From NCBI GenBank assembly GCA_934320895.1, contig CAKRFY010000004.1:1-64000 (forward strand): a stretch of 64,000 nucleotides of DNA, in the 5' to 3' direction. The position numbers were made by a program, and so were the translations under genes. The stretch is from an uncultured Lachnospiraceae bacterium. GTDB taxonomy: Bacteria; Bacillota; Clostridia; Lachnospirales; Lachnospiraceae. Position 1 is the stretch's first letter. The number at the start of each line of letters is the position of its first letter. This document shows positions 17,269 through 25,391 of the stretch, in pieces. The notes beneath the pieces are model-generated. The model was not told the origin of the DNA, searched no databases, and was given only the letters and a program-made list of their open reading frames with translations.

Positions 17269-19023
17269 TTACAGATTATTCATAATATCCGTTAAGATAA
17301 GTTCTTTTGTAAGATGATTTTTCTTAAGTATCTCATCAACATTATATCTGTCTGGAAATTCTTTCTTAAGTCCGAAGTTTAATACCTTTACAACTGAGTC
17401 TCCATAAAATCTCGCTATCTTTTCTCCGAAACCGCCGTCTAAAATTCCGTCTTCTATCGTAACAACTACATCATGCTCTTTTTTAAGTTCCTCAAGCATT
17501 TGTTCGTCTGTTCCCGTAATGTAATAAGGATTTATGACCGTAGGCTTAACACCTGTTTTTTTCTCAAATTCAGCCGCTGCCTCAACGGCAAGAGAATAGA
17601 ATGTTCCAAGTCCGATAAATGCAACTTTCTTTCCCTGCTGTGTCATTTCATATTTGTTTAATACAGAGAAATCTTTTGTTATCTGCTTTCCGTCAGATAC
17701 CATTTCTCCTCCCGGAAGCTTGATTGCTACAGGATGTTCTGTCTGCTCTATACTCCAGTCAAGCATTGCGAGATATTCTTCCTTTGTTGTCGGTGCAAGA
17801 TAAACAAGATTTGGTATATTGCTAAGCATTGGTATGTCATAAAGTCCAAGATGAGTCACATCATTCATTCCATATACCGAACCCGCGAAAGTAACTATAG
17901 TTGCAGGACTGTTGTTGATACATATATCCTGTGAAATCTGATCATATGCACGCTGTACGAAAGTGCTGTAAACACCCCATACCGGTCTGCCACCGTTTAC
18001 TGCTATTCCTGAGGCTATGGCTGCGGCTGTTTCCTCAGCAATACCAACATCCATAAACTGTTTTCCTGCTTCGTCCCTCTTGTCCTTAGTAAAACCAAGT
18101 ACCGTAGGTGTTGCTGATGTTATGGCAACAACCGACTTATCCTGTTTCATCTTCTTAAGCAGATAGTCAGCAGTAACACTGGAATAATCTTCACCCTCCA
18201 TCTCACCGAGAGGCTTGCCTGTTTCTATATCAAACGGACCATTGTAATGCCATTCTTCCTTATGCTCCTCAGCCGGCTTATAACCTTTACCCTTGAGTGT
18301 ATTTATATGTACAACAACAGGCTTTTTACTGTCCTTAACTTTTGTGAACGCATCTATAAGTGCTCTTACATTATTTCCCTCATTTACATAGACATAATCA
18401 AGTCCCATTGCTTTAAATAAGTTACACTCTGCCTTTCCGTTGGTGTCACGGAGTTTTTTAAGATTTTTATACATTCCGCCGTGGTTTTCTGCTATAGACA
18501 TATCATTGTCATTTACAACGATAATAAAGTTCCCATCTAATTCAGCAGCATAATCAAGGCCCTCTAATGCCTCACCACCACTTAGAGAGCCATCACCTAT
18601 AACGGCTATAACATTTCCGTCTTCACCCTTTAAATTTCTTGCCTTTGCAAGACCGGATGCAAGACTGATGGAAGTTGATGTATGACCTATTGTAAAAAAG
18701 TCGTGTTCACTTTCATGAGGATTGCTATATCCTGAAACATCATCATATTTATCTTCATAAAGATATGCATCTTTTCTGCCTGTAAGCATCTTATGCGGAT
18801 ATGTCTGATGAGATACATCATATACAATCTTGTCCTTTGGCGAGTCAAAAACATAATGAAGTGCTATCGTTGCTTCAACCATTCCGAAGTTTGGTCCAAA
18901 ATGACCACCGTGGATACTTGCCCTCTTTAAAAGTGCACTTCTCATCTCTGCTGCAAGCTTTATCATCTCATCATCAGTTAATTTTTTTACATCTTCAGGT
19001 CCGTTTATTTTTTCTAAATACAT
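17269..19023 (-). CDS. 1-deoxy-D-xylulose-5-phosphate synthase-like transketolase
   Basis: 584 aa, shorter than the usual DXS of about 620. It has the DXS hallmarks YDVSHQTYPHKMLTGR, FTIGHTSTSISLASGLA, the TPP motif GDGSLSGGEALEG and NDNDMSIAENHGG, a transketolase pyrimidine domain (about 285-440, FMDVGIAEETAAAIASGIA) and the C-terminal swivel domain. However, the segment after NDNDMS is about 40 residues shorter than usual, and the canonical YxGPVDGH is replaced by YVNEGNN. Genuine DXS makes deoxyxylulose phosphate for isoprenoids, thiamine and pyridoxal; this protein may be a paralogue with another substrate. It has its own promoter overlapped by a 20-bp palindrome. Confidence 0.75.
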   Translation of the reverse strand: MYLEKINGPEDVKKLTDDEMIKLAAEMRSALLKRASIHGGHFGPNFGMVEATIALHYVFDSPKDKIVYDVSHQTYPHKMLTGRKDAYLYEDKYDDVSGYSNPHESEHDFFTIGHTSTSISLASGLAKARNLKGEDGNVIAVIGDGSLSGGEALEGLDYAAELDGNFIIVVNDNDMSIAENHGGMYKNLKKLRDTNGKAECNLFKAMGLDYVYVNEGNNVRALIDAFTKVKDSKKPVVVHINTLKGKGYKPAEEHKEEWHYNGPFDIETGKPLGEMEGEDYSSVTADYLLKKMKQDKSVVAITSATPTVLGFTKDKRDEAGKQFMDVGIAEETAAAIASGIAVNGGRPVWGVYSTFVQRAYDQISQDICINNSPATIVTFAGSVYGMNDVTHLGLYDIPMLSNIPNLVYLAPTTKEEYLAMLDWSIEQTEHPVAIKLPGGEMVSDGKQITKDFSVLNKYEMTQQGKKVAFIGLGTFYSLAVEAAAEFEKKTGVKPTVINPYYITGTDEQMLEELKKEHDVVVTIEDGILDGGFGEKIARFYGDSVVKVLNFGLKKEFPDRYNVDEILKKNHLTKELILTDIMNNL

Positions 19024-19063
19024 ATTTTTCCTCCCAAGCTGATATTTTTATGCTAACGAAAGT

Positions 19064-19091
19064 ATAATACTTAAAGTCAACTTTAAGTCAA
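19064..19091 (-). promoter_or_regulatory. Promoter of the DXS-like gene with an embedded 20-bp palindrome
   Basis: Minus strand TTGACT (19091-19086), 16 nt, TATTAT (19069-19064). The spacer is filled by the perfect dyad ACTTAAAGTTGACTTTAAGT (19069-19088; 9-bp arms, 2-nt centre). Its position between and over the two boxes is that of a repressor operator. The regulator is unknown. Confidence 0.65.
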
Positions 19092-19118
19092 GACCTAAAA
19101 TTATTAAATTTTTATAAT

Positions 19119-19153
19119 GTGTAACAGTTCAGCCACAATAAGTTCTCTATCAC
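19119..19153 (-). repeat. Copy D of the GGCTGAACTGTTAC repeat
   Basis: TGATAGAGAACTT, a 5-nt gap, then GGCTGAACTGTTACAC, 4 nt behind the stop codon of the thioesterase gene. The frame shared with the other copies is open (RELIVAELL) but has no start codon here. Confidence 0.55.
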
Positions 19154-19156
19154 AGA

Positions 19157-19555
19157 TTACTCTGCATCTTTCTTTAATTTATTGTATGTCTTTTCACGGA
19201 ATTTCTCACTCTCTATAATAAATCTCTCATGTGTTCCTTTTCCGATAAGACCTTTTTCATCAGATGCCTCTACCTTGAACACAAGTCTTCTTCCATCTAC
19301 CTCAATAAGTTCAGTATCACACTCTACTTTCATTCCGACTGGTGATGCAGCCATATGCTCTATATCTACTTTTGTTCCGACTGTTCCACATCCCTCATTA
19401 AGATATGGCAAAACACTTTTATATGCTGTATTTTCCATAAGTGCAAGCATGGCAGGAGTTGCGAATACATCCATTACCCCACTGCCCATTTTCTCAGCCG
19501 AAAGTGCTGCTGTTACCACTATTTCTCCATGTCCTTTAATTCCCTTTTTAACCAT
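19157..19555 (-). CDS. Hotdog-fold thioesterase of the FlK (fluoroacetyl-CoA thioesterase-like) family
   Basis: 132 aa. Single hotdog domain with FATPAMLALMENTAY (the helix carrying the active-site Thr/Glu type residues of this family) and LPYLNEGCGTVGTKVDIEHMAASPVGMKVECDTELIEVDGRRLVFKVEA (family-typical, positions about 47-96). FlK itself hydrolyses fluoroacetyl-CoA; the many bacterial homologues probably clear other small acyl-CoAs, substrate unknown. Start behind AAGGAGGACATAACA. It lies between the unassigned 212-aa gene and the DXS-like gene, all on the minus strand, but the DXS-like gene has its own promoter. Confidence 0.85.
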   Translation of the reverse strand: MVKKGIKGHGEIVVTAALSAEKMGSGVMDVFATPAMLALMENTAYKSVLPYLNEGCGTVGTKVDIEHMAASPVGMKVECDTELIEVDGRRLVFKVEASDEKGLIGKGTHERFIIESEKFREKTYNKLKKDAE

Positions 19556-19718
19556 TGTTATGTCCTCCTTATTTATCTTATGTCCTCTCAGTATCTAGTC
19601 AAAACCAAGAATTTTGAGAGTACATATCTTTTCTTTTATTTTTGTGTATATCAAATCTGCATCAGATAGCATAGATAAAAATCCTACATACATGAATTTT
19701 TTAACACTATCCTCATTT

Positions 19719-19735
19719 ATGAGCATTCTGCTCAT
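19719..19735. other. Short perfect dyad at the end of the 212-aa gene
   Basis: ATGAGCATTCTGCTCAT (7-bp arms, 3-nt centre) overlaps the TGA of the upstream gene. It could be a weak hairpin or a protein site in the gap before the thioesterase gene; no T run follows. Confidence 0.35.
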
Positions 19736-20370
19736 TCAGCCTGCTTCCCGTCTTTGATAAACGGAAACAGTTCCATAAAATAAGGCAGTTCACATACCCA
19801 GTCACAAAATGTATGCCACTCCTCAAGTTTATGATTGTGTCTTGCATTATACATTGCTATGGCATTTTCGTATGACATCGTACAGGTTCTCATCTGATGA
19901 TAACTCTCAGGCAAAAGCTGTATAAGACTGTACCAAAGTGCCTTATCTTTTGTCTCCATATATTTAAGTCTTATTTCTTCAAGTGACTCCACCATAACTT
20001 TCATCGTATCAAGTGCCTCGTCAGTCATATGGTCTGTGCTGAAATCAGCAAGTTCAAACGGCTTACTGTGTATCTTATGCATTGTACTCGTCGAATTTGC
20101 CACTGTACCTACCTTGTATGTATCGTACTCTTTCCACCAGTAAATAGGTGCAGTTATATCTACTGAGATAAATATCTGTCTTATAAATTTTCTGTGGTCA
20201 TTTCCAGCCTGACATAACCTTTTTGCAAGATCGAGGTCGTTTGAACCAAAAACAAAATTTCCGTTTTCATCATAACTGCTGTCGCTTCTCGCCCAACTGT
20301 TTAACGGATTTCTTGCACCACGCATCGCATTTTCAAAATTCATCACTGCCGTATTATTAAACTTTATCAT
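19732..20370 (-). CDS. Conserved protein of unknown function, possibly distantly ThyX-like
   Basis: 212 aa, soluble, rich in aromatic residues and histidines. A conserved-looking core reads CQAGNDHRKFIRQIFISVDI, then APIYWWKEYDTYKVGTV and ANSTSTMH; a second block is LLPESYHQMRTCTMSYENA. I have seen proteins with this WWKEYDTYKVGT core in clostridial and phage genomes, sometimes loosely labelled FAD-dependent thymidylate synthase, but the ThyX signature RHRxxSxxxxSxR is absent, so I do not assign that reaction. Start behind TTAAGGAGTAAAAA. The gene is preceded by a 115-bp tandem repeat. Confidence 0.7.
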   Translation of the reverse strand: MIKFNNTAVMNFENAMRGARNPLNSWARSDSSYDENGNFVFGSNDLDLAKRLCQAGNDHRKFIRQIFISVDITAPIYWWKEYDTYKVGTVANSTSTMHKIHSKPFELADFSTDHMTDEALDTMKVMVESLEEIRLKYMETKDKALWYSLIQLLPESYHQMRTCTMSYENAIAMYNARHNHKLEEWHTFCDWVCELPYFMELFPFIKDGKQAE

Positions 20371-20393
20371 TTTTTACTCCTTAATTTATCAAA

Positions 20394-20622
20394 TATATTC
20401 AGCTAAAATAAATGTCAGCTCGTAAACTGGTTTCCTCGCTGTTCGTTTCACTCATATATTTTTTCTCCCTCTGTTTTGCATACAAGTATGCAACAGAGTT
20501 TTAAAAAATATATTCATTCAAAATAAATGTCAGCTCGTAAACAAGTTTCCTCGCTGTTCGTTTCACTCATATATTTTTTTCTCTCTGTTTTGCATACAGG
20601 TATGCAACAGAGTTTTAAAAAA
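20394..20622. repeat. Two tandem copies of a ~115-bp repeat with a strong hairpin
   Basis: Unit 1 is 20394-20508 and unit 2 is 20509-20622, nearly identical, with a few substitutions and one single-base deletion. A fragment (TATATTCATT) begins a third. Each unit holds CTCTGTTTTGCATAC / GTATGCAACAGAG, an imperfect hairpin of about 13 bp. The array fills the gap between the 76-aa gene and the 212-aa gene. On the + strand unit 1 contains a 30-codon ATG frame with a basic start and a hydrophobic core, but no ribosome site. Confidence 0.85.
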
Positions 20623-20631
20623 TATATTCAT

Positions 20632-20862
20632 TTATTTTGCAAATTCTACAATGACGTAATAGCCGCGTTCTGTGTGTTTTATTTCTTTTACGATTCCATC
20701 TCTGTCCTCTATTCGCTCGTTTACTTTAAAACAACCGGACATTGCTACCGCCGGCTCTATTATATAACTGTAATTTAATGCTGTTTTCTTTTCGCTTACA
20801 TGGACACTGTCACCTTCTTTTACAAGACCGGGTCGTTCCATTTTAAATGTCATCTCTCTCAT
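20632..20862 (-). CDS. Small hypothetical protein (76 aa)
   Basis: 76 aa, beta-rich, no membrane span. It contains GLVKEGDSVHVSEKKTAL, YIIEPAVAMSGCFKVNERI and a C-terminal GIVKEIKHTERGYYVIVEF, which reads like a small SH3-like or KOW-like barrel; that is only an impression. The ribosome site (AAAGGGAAAC) is rather far from this ATG, and the next ATG, three codons in, is an alternative. It lies between the DnaJ-like operon and the tandem repeat. Function unknown. Confidence 0.6.
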   Translation of the reverse strand: MREMTFKMERPGLVKEGDSVHVSEKKTALNYSYIIEPAVAMSGCFKVNERIEDRDGIVKEIKHTERGYYVIVEFAK

Positions 20863-20944
20863 TATATATAAGTTTCCCTTTCTTTATAAATATCTTTTAT
20901 TTTGGTTTATCTTTTCAGACAACATCTGAAACTATAAATCCGCA

Positions 20945-21607
20945 TTATATAAACCATCCTGAACCATTCATACAGCAATTACACAGAGCATATGTCAGAC
21001 AAAGTTTCATACAAAACCCTCCATCAGCCTCCCCCGGAGTGTCATATGAATGATGTATGTCCTCATACCAGATATTACCTGTCTCAAGTCTTCTTACAAG
21101 TGTCACATACTGTATATTTTCAGGCTCCATTTCCATAGCCTGTCTTGCCTGTTCAAGTGCGATTATATCATTTCCCAGTCCTACATTTGCCATTGCACTA
21201 AGATAATACCACTGTGCATTCTTCTCGTTCATCTGATTAAGAACATTCAGTGCTTCTCTATAATATCTGTTTGCTATATAATTTGAAGCCGCCCTTAAGT
21301 GCATATTGTATTCTTCATTTTCACTATCAGATGAACCCGAAAAACCTGTTCCAAAGCCTGAATAATATCCACTATTACCGGCATCACCATATCCAAAGCC
21401 ACCTGCATATCCCCCATTTTCACGCTCATCCATTATCTGGTGATATGCCTGCTGGATTTCCTTAAATTTATCTTCTGCCTCTTCTTTATTCGGATTGTTT
21501 ATGTTGGCATCCGGATGATATTTTCTGCTCAAATTTCTATATGATTTTTTTATTTCTTCCTGTGAAGCCGAACGTGATACCCCAAGCACCTTGTAGGGAT
21601 CCATCAT
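20945..21607 (-). CDS. J-domain protein with TPR-like C-terminal part
   Basis: 220 aa. The start is the ATG at 21607, which forms ATGA with the stop of the upstream gene and follows GGAGGAAAAT; the longer frame starts at a TTG inside that site. Residues about 3-68 are a J domain with HPD intact ([20 protein letters not shown]), so it should stimulate a DnaK-type chaperone. A Gly/Tyr/Ser-rich linker follows (about 75-105), then helices resembling two TPR units ([40 protein letters not shown]). It lacks the zinc domain of true DnaJ. Third gene of an operon with the zinc-ribbon and DUF5685 genes. Confidence 0.88.
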   Translation of the reverse strand: MMDPYKVLGVSRSASQEEIKKSYRNLSRKYHPDANINNPNKEEAEDKFKEIQQAYHQIMDERENGGYAGGFGYGDAGNSGYYSGFGTGFSGSSDSENEEYNMHLRAASNYIANRYYREALNVLNQMNEKNAQWYYLSAMANVGLGNDIIALEQARQAMEMEPENIQYVTLVRRLETGNIWYEDIHHSYDTPGEADGGFCMKLCLTYALCNCCMNGSGWFI

Positions 21608-22476
21608 ATTTTCCTCCAATCCTGATTGTCAGTTTCTAAGTTTTCCTTATCTGCCGCATTTAATATCCTGTTATATTTCTGCCAGACTCCCGAATATATT
21701 ATATTATCTAATATTCCGGAATTTTCGACAATAGGCAGCCTGTCGTATGCCCTGCCGGCTTTAGACATCATCATTACAAATATATCATGCATATAATCGT
21801 CAAATTTTTCCCTTTTCTGCTCCTTTAACCTGATGAGTGGATTGTAACAATCCTTTTTTTCATCTTCATTCATATCTTCATACGCATCGAGAAGATAAAT
21901 AAATTTTCCAAGATAAAATCCTATCTTTTTAAGAATTTCCGACCATTCATCATTTTTATATTCAAATATTGCCTCACAAATTTTCCCAAAATATCCTGAT
22001 ACCTCATCAAGATCTTGACTCTGTGCTTTTTCAGCCATATACAAACTTGCAAGATTTTCCAAAATTATATTTGTTTTTTCTTCATAGCGTAATGCAATGC
22101 TTTTTTCTTTCTTCTTAAGCAATTTTCCATAAACCACTTTAAGAAATTTTTTTTCATCATTCCAATCATCCATGCACTTATAATATGTCATGAGAACATT
22201 CATATCAGCCGCATAATCAATATATTCTGATATGACATAGCGATGCTTTTTTTTAGGATGTGCAACACACCTGCACTCCGACATATCTGCAGGCTCATCC
22301 TCATAAAGAGATGAAAGCAGCAATCCCAAAAATGTCATATCATATGTCAGCGATATTTGACCCCTAAGCCCTGCATATTTTTTTAGGCTTTGACATAATC
22401 CACAATAAAATTCATGATAATGTTTAAATTCTTTAACTTTTAATTCATCATAATTTGGAATGATATAACCAAACAA
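21604..22476 (-). CDS. DUF5685-family protein
   Basis: 290 aa, starting with TTG behind AGGAGCTGATATGC. The N terminus, [20 protein letters not shown] followed by FYCGLCQSL, and the later [11 protein letters not shown] give conserved Cys and His positions (FYCGLC, CRC, H) that could hold a metal; the rest is helical and resembles the all-alpha fold of polyprenyl synthase-like proteins in general feel only ([40 protein letters not shown]). I recognise the family as DUF5685; its function is unknown. It lies between a zinc-ribbon membrane protein and a J-domain protein with tight spacing (5-nt gap and 4-nt overlap). Confidence 0.75.
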   Translation of the reverse strand: MFGYIIPNYDELKVKEFKHYHEFYCGLCQSLKKYAGLRGQISLTYDMTFLGLLLSSLYEDEPADMSECRCVAHPKKKHRYVISEYIDYAADMNVLMTYYKCMDDWNDEKKFLKVVYGKLLKKKEKSIALRYEEKTNIILENLASLYMAEKAQSQDLDEVSGYFGKICEAIFEYKNDEWSEILKKIGFYLGKFIYLLDAYEDMNEDEKKDCYNPLIRLKEQKREKFDDYMHDIFVMMMSKAGRAYDRLPIVENSGILDNIIYSGVWQKYNRILNAADKENLETDNQDWRKI

Positions 22477-22481
22477 GCATA

Positions 22482-22889
22482 TCAGCTCCTTTTTATAAAT
22501 TCAGTCTTGCATCTCGGACAGGTAATGGCAATACGACCCTTTCCTTTTGGCACTCTTATACTCTGTTTACAATTCGGACATTTATATATGTGATGTGTTC
22601 TTCTCTGTACCATATGAGCTTTCTTTCTTGCGGCAAAATTTTTAAACCTGCCGTAATATCTCATAAATGTCTCATTTTCCGCATACCGCTTGTTTATATT
22701 TTTTGATAATATCCTGACATACGCATATACTATCAGAACCAAAGTAACCGTATTAAATATCACACGCACTAATGGAATTCTTATAAACATCTCTAAAACC
22801 ATAAGTACAACGGCTGCCATCACCAGAAAGTTACTAAACTGATCCACTCCATATCTACCCTGCATAAATCTGGCAATTTTTTCTCTCAT
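22482..22889 (-). CDS. Membrane protein with C-terminal zinc ribbon
   Basis: 135 aa from ATG 22889 behind GAAAGGGCTTGATATT (a TTG six codons earlier falls in the ribosome site). Two hydrophobic spans at about 22-40 and 44-62 form a hairpin, a basic region follows, and the C terminus is a four-cysteine ribbon: CPNCKQSIRVPKGKGRI then CPRCKTEF. The cytoplasmic ribbon probably binds zinc and a partner or nucleic acid. First gene of the zinc-ribbon / DUF5685 / J-domain operon, present in this arrangement in related Clostridia as far as I recall. Confidence 0.75.
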   Translation of the reverse strand: MREKIARFMQGRYGVDQFSNFLVMAAVVLMVLEMFIRIPLVRVIFNTVTLVLIVYAYVRILSKNINKRYAENETFMRYYGRFKNFAARKKAHMVQRRTHHIYKCPNCKQSIRVPKGKGRIAITCPRCKTEFIKRS

Positions 22890-23119
22890 AATATCAAGCC
22901 CTTTCAAAACGATATGTTAATTACCATACTTCTAATTTGCCCAACATTAAAATCTTATATAATATGTCGGAAAAACCGTTTGTATGACTTTCTATATTAT
23001 ATATTATCGCATTGTGGCTAAAATACAATGTATCTAATTATGAACAATTATTAAATATATATAAACTGTCTTTTCTATTTATAATCATTGCCTGCATATG
23101 CAATACAGTGCAAGAACAA

Positions 23120-24847
23120 TCAGCCGTTTTCTCCTTTTTCAATTATACGGTATGCCTGTTTTTCTATATACTCATATGATGTCATATAATTTATGCCATC
23201 CTCAGACGGCTCATATTTAATCTCTATCCTATCCCCGACATTCAGTTTTATAAGCTGTTCATTATCCGCAAATGCCTGCTTATATACATCTCCATCCGAA
23301 TCTTTAACATACACCATTGTTCCATCATCCGTATCAATATATTTCACATCAGACACAACAATATCTTTTGTCTCAGAGAGTTTGTCAACATCACCTGATT
23401 TTCCGCTCTTTGCAAGCATCTTTTTATAGTTCGTAAAAACTTCTGTCTGTGATGTTGCCGTTGCGACCATGTTATACTGCGACACATTTACCATAGCGTA
23501 CATTTTTACAAGTCCGCCGGCATCCTTTAATACCATAATATATGTTGGTACACCTGCAACATTTATAAGACTCGGAAAAGACGCCTTGTATCCCTTTTCC
23601 TGCACCTCTCCTTCTGCAGCAGACATTGCCGAATGTTCTTCCGCACCTGATACTTTATAGTATTTTGCCTCGGATGTTCTCTGGTTCATCATAACAAAAC
23701 CGATATTTGACTGGTCTCCATTTACTGATGTAACACCTGTATAAATCCACACATCATCACCGATTATCTTATAACCAAAATCATCAGTTGTCTGCTTACA
23801 TCCTTTCTGACCTATCACACTGTTTATATAACCATCTGAAAGCACTCCGTACCAGTTGTATTTTTTCTCAAGCAAATGTCCATTGTAAACATTGTCAACC
23901 CAGCTTGGAATATTGTTTATACCATAATAGCGACAATCGCCACTCACCGGATCACATATTATAACACCATTTACATCCACACCACCAAACAGACCTATTT
24001 TTGCAGTCACCGTCGGACAGATATAATATGGCTTTCCGCTGTCATCAACCTCAAAATTATAACCGCTTATTATCTTGGTCGGATATTTTAGCTGTACATG
24101 TCTTTCAAGATTATAATTAAAATAAGCTGACGGAACATACTTCATTCCCTTGTCAAGTGCAACATACTCTGCATTTGAATTTACCGGATTTATCTTTACA
24201 TATCCAGGTATTCCCTTGCTTCTGTTGTTCCACCATTTAAAGAAACTTGCATATTTGAGTGCAGAAACCTTAAATGGCTTTTTCTCAACACTTATCTGCG
24301 TATATGCATCCTCCACCTCATACTGGCTTACAACATCCGAGAGTGAGCCAATCTTTCTGTTTCCAAATATCTTAGCACTCGCCGTATCCATAAGTGCTAT
24401 ATCTGTAATCTGGTCTGTCTCCTCAATATCTTTTGCAAAATCGTAAGTCTTAACTTTAAGCATATTAGAATATGACTTTGCACGGAACAGCTTAAGACCT
24501 GCCACAGAGCCGATAACAAAGACAATCACTGCAAGAACAGCAAGTGTCCAGAAAAGTCTTGTCATAAAAGACATCTTTTTTTCCCTAAATGCTTCAACAA
24601 CATTTGATGACATTGCATTTTTGAGCTGATTTAATGCAAATATACATCCGAGGGCTATAAATAATACCACCACTGCCCCCCAAAAAGATTCCAGATGAAT
24701 GTTTATCGCAGGGAAAAATGCATAGTAATATGCACCTGCCAGCACAATAAGTAAAATCGTCAATATAGCATAAACTTTCTTTTTAATACTCATACCAATA
24801 TTTTCCTTTTTCTTTTTATTTTTCTTCTTGTCTTTTTTCTTTCCCAT
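23120..24847 (-). CDS. Large membrane-anchored protein of unknown function
   Basis: 575 aa from ATG 24847 behind ATGAGGATTGGT; the longer frame adds 15 codons that include this site. A lysine-rich start (MGKKKDKKKNKKKKENIG) precedes three membrane spans at about 23-42, 50-68 and 93-115. The remaining ~450 residues are probably extracytoplasmic, with motifs such as WWNNRSKGIPGYVKINP, YICPTVTAKIGLFGG, VVGDDVWIYTG-like and SFPSLINVAGVPTYIMVLKD. I do not recognise a catalytic family. The layout suggests a large surface or cell-envelope protein; single gene. Confidence 0.65.
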   Translation of the reverse strand: MGKKKDKKKNKKKKENIGMSIKKKVYAILTILLIVLAGAYYYAFFPAINIHLESFWGAVVVLFIALGCIFALNQLKNAMSSNVVEAFREKKMSFMTRLFWTLAVLAVIVFVIGSVAGLKLFRAKSYSNMLKVKTYDFAKDIEETDQITDIALMDTASAKIFGNRKIGSLSDVVSQYEVEDAYTQISVEKKPFKVSALKYASFFKWWNNRSKGIPGYVKINPVNSNAEYVALDKGMKYVPSAYFNYNLERHVQLKYPTKIISGYNFEVDDSGKPYYICPTVTAKIGLFGGVDVNGVIICDPVSGDCRYYGINNIPSWVDNVYNGHLLEKKYNWYGVLSDGYINSVIGQKGCKQTTDDFGYKIIGDDVWIYTGVTSVNGDQSNIGFVMMNQRTSEAKYYKVSGAEEHSAMSAAEGEVQEKGYKASFPSLINVAGVPTYIMVLKDAGGLVKMYAMVNVSQYNMVATATSQTEVFTNYKKMLAKSGKSGDVDKLSETKDIVVSDVKYIDTDDGTMVYVKDSDGDVYKQAFADNEQLIKLNVGDRIEIKYEPSEDGINYMTSYEYIEKQAYRIIEKGENG

Positions 24848-24914
24848 ACCAATCCTCATTTCTTTCTTTAATTCATTTGAAAAGTGTCTCATTCCTTAAC
24901 AAGACTGTCCGTAT

Positions 24915-25036
24915 ATAACAAATAATATTAGCCGGTATTTCGTTGCCGCCAGTATTTAATCAGCGTTTTTTGCTGATTTATGTACTGCTGCGAGCGACAG
25001 CATAGCGAAAGCGTGCCGGCGGTATTATTTTGTTAT
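24915..25036. repeat. 122-nt imperfect palindrome with internal hairpins
   Basis: The ends ATAACAAATAATATTAGCCGG (first 20: 24915-24934) and its near-complement at 25016-25036 make a ~20-bp outer stem. Inside are AATCAGC/GCTGATT (24958-24978, perfect 7-bp stem with a T-rich loop) and TGCTG/CAGCA (24986-25002). No open frame. It looks like a miniature inverted-repeat element or a structured RNA, between the 575-aa gene and the DUF1858 gene, and is visibly richer in G+C than its surroundings. Confidence 0.6.
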
Positions 25037-25081
25037 ATTCTGATAATCATCACAACCTGCATTATATTTTGCAATGCTGAA

Positions 25082-25279
25082 TTAACCGTTAATCCTCTTA
25101 TCCAGTTTTTTAATAAGTTCGTTCACATCAACCGAATGAACATTACAAGCCTGCCCTATAGTCTCCTTTGCCGAAGACGGACACCCAACGCAGTTCATCC
25201 CTACCTCCTTAAAATCCTCTATCGTATCAGGATAAAATCTAAGCAACGCTCCTATAAGTGAATACTCTGTTACAACCAT
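25082..25279 (-). CDS. DUF1858 redox-disulfide protein
   Basis: 65 aa. The sequence YSLIGALLRFYPDTIEDF, a CVGC pair (NCVGCPSSAKETIGQAC) and VNELIKKL match the small DUF1858 family, also described as the hybrid-cluster-protein-associated redox disulfide domain. It is expected to be a cytosolic thiol/disulfide or metal-binding protein in anaerobes; partners are not shown by the neighbourhood. Start behind GGAGGATTAAA. Single gene just upstream of a 122-nt palindrome. Confidence 0.85.
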   Translation of the reverse strand: MVVTEYSLIGALLRFYPDTIEDFKEVGMNCVGCPSSAKETIGQACNVHSVDVNELIKKLDKRING

Positions 25280-25391
25280 TTTAATCCTCCATTCCAGTTT
25301 AATTTACTCTCGGTATCTCTTTTGGATAAAATAATATAATGATTTGAAAAAAGGGCAAAACTTAAATGTTTCACCCTTGTAAAAACCAAAA

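Noticed and set aside
19732..20370. Assigning ThyX (flavin-dependent thymidylate synthase)
   Set aside because: The diagnostic RHRxxSxxxxSxR motif is not found, and resemblance rests on recollection of loose annotations.
20394..20622. CRISPR array
   Set aside because: Two adjacent units of about 115 bp without spacers; no cas genes in the window.
20527..20778. 83-codon + strand ORF reading out of repeat unit 2
   Set aside because: It is the frameshifted form of the 30-codon frame in unit 1 and runs antisense through the 76-aa gene; no ribosome site or promoter.
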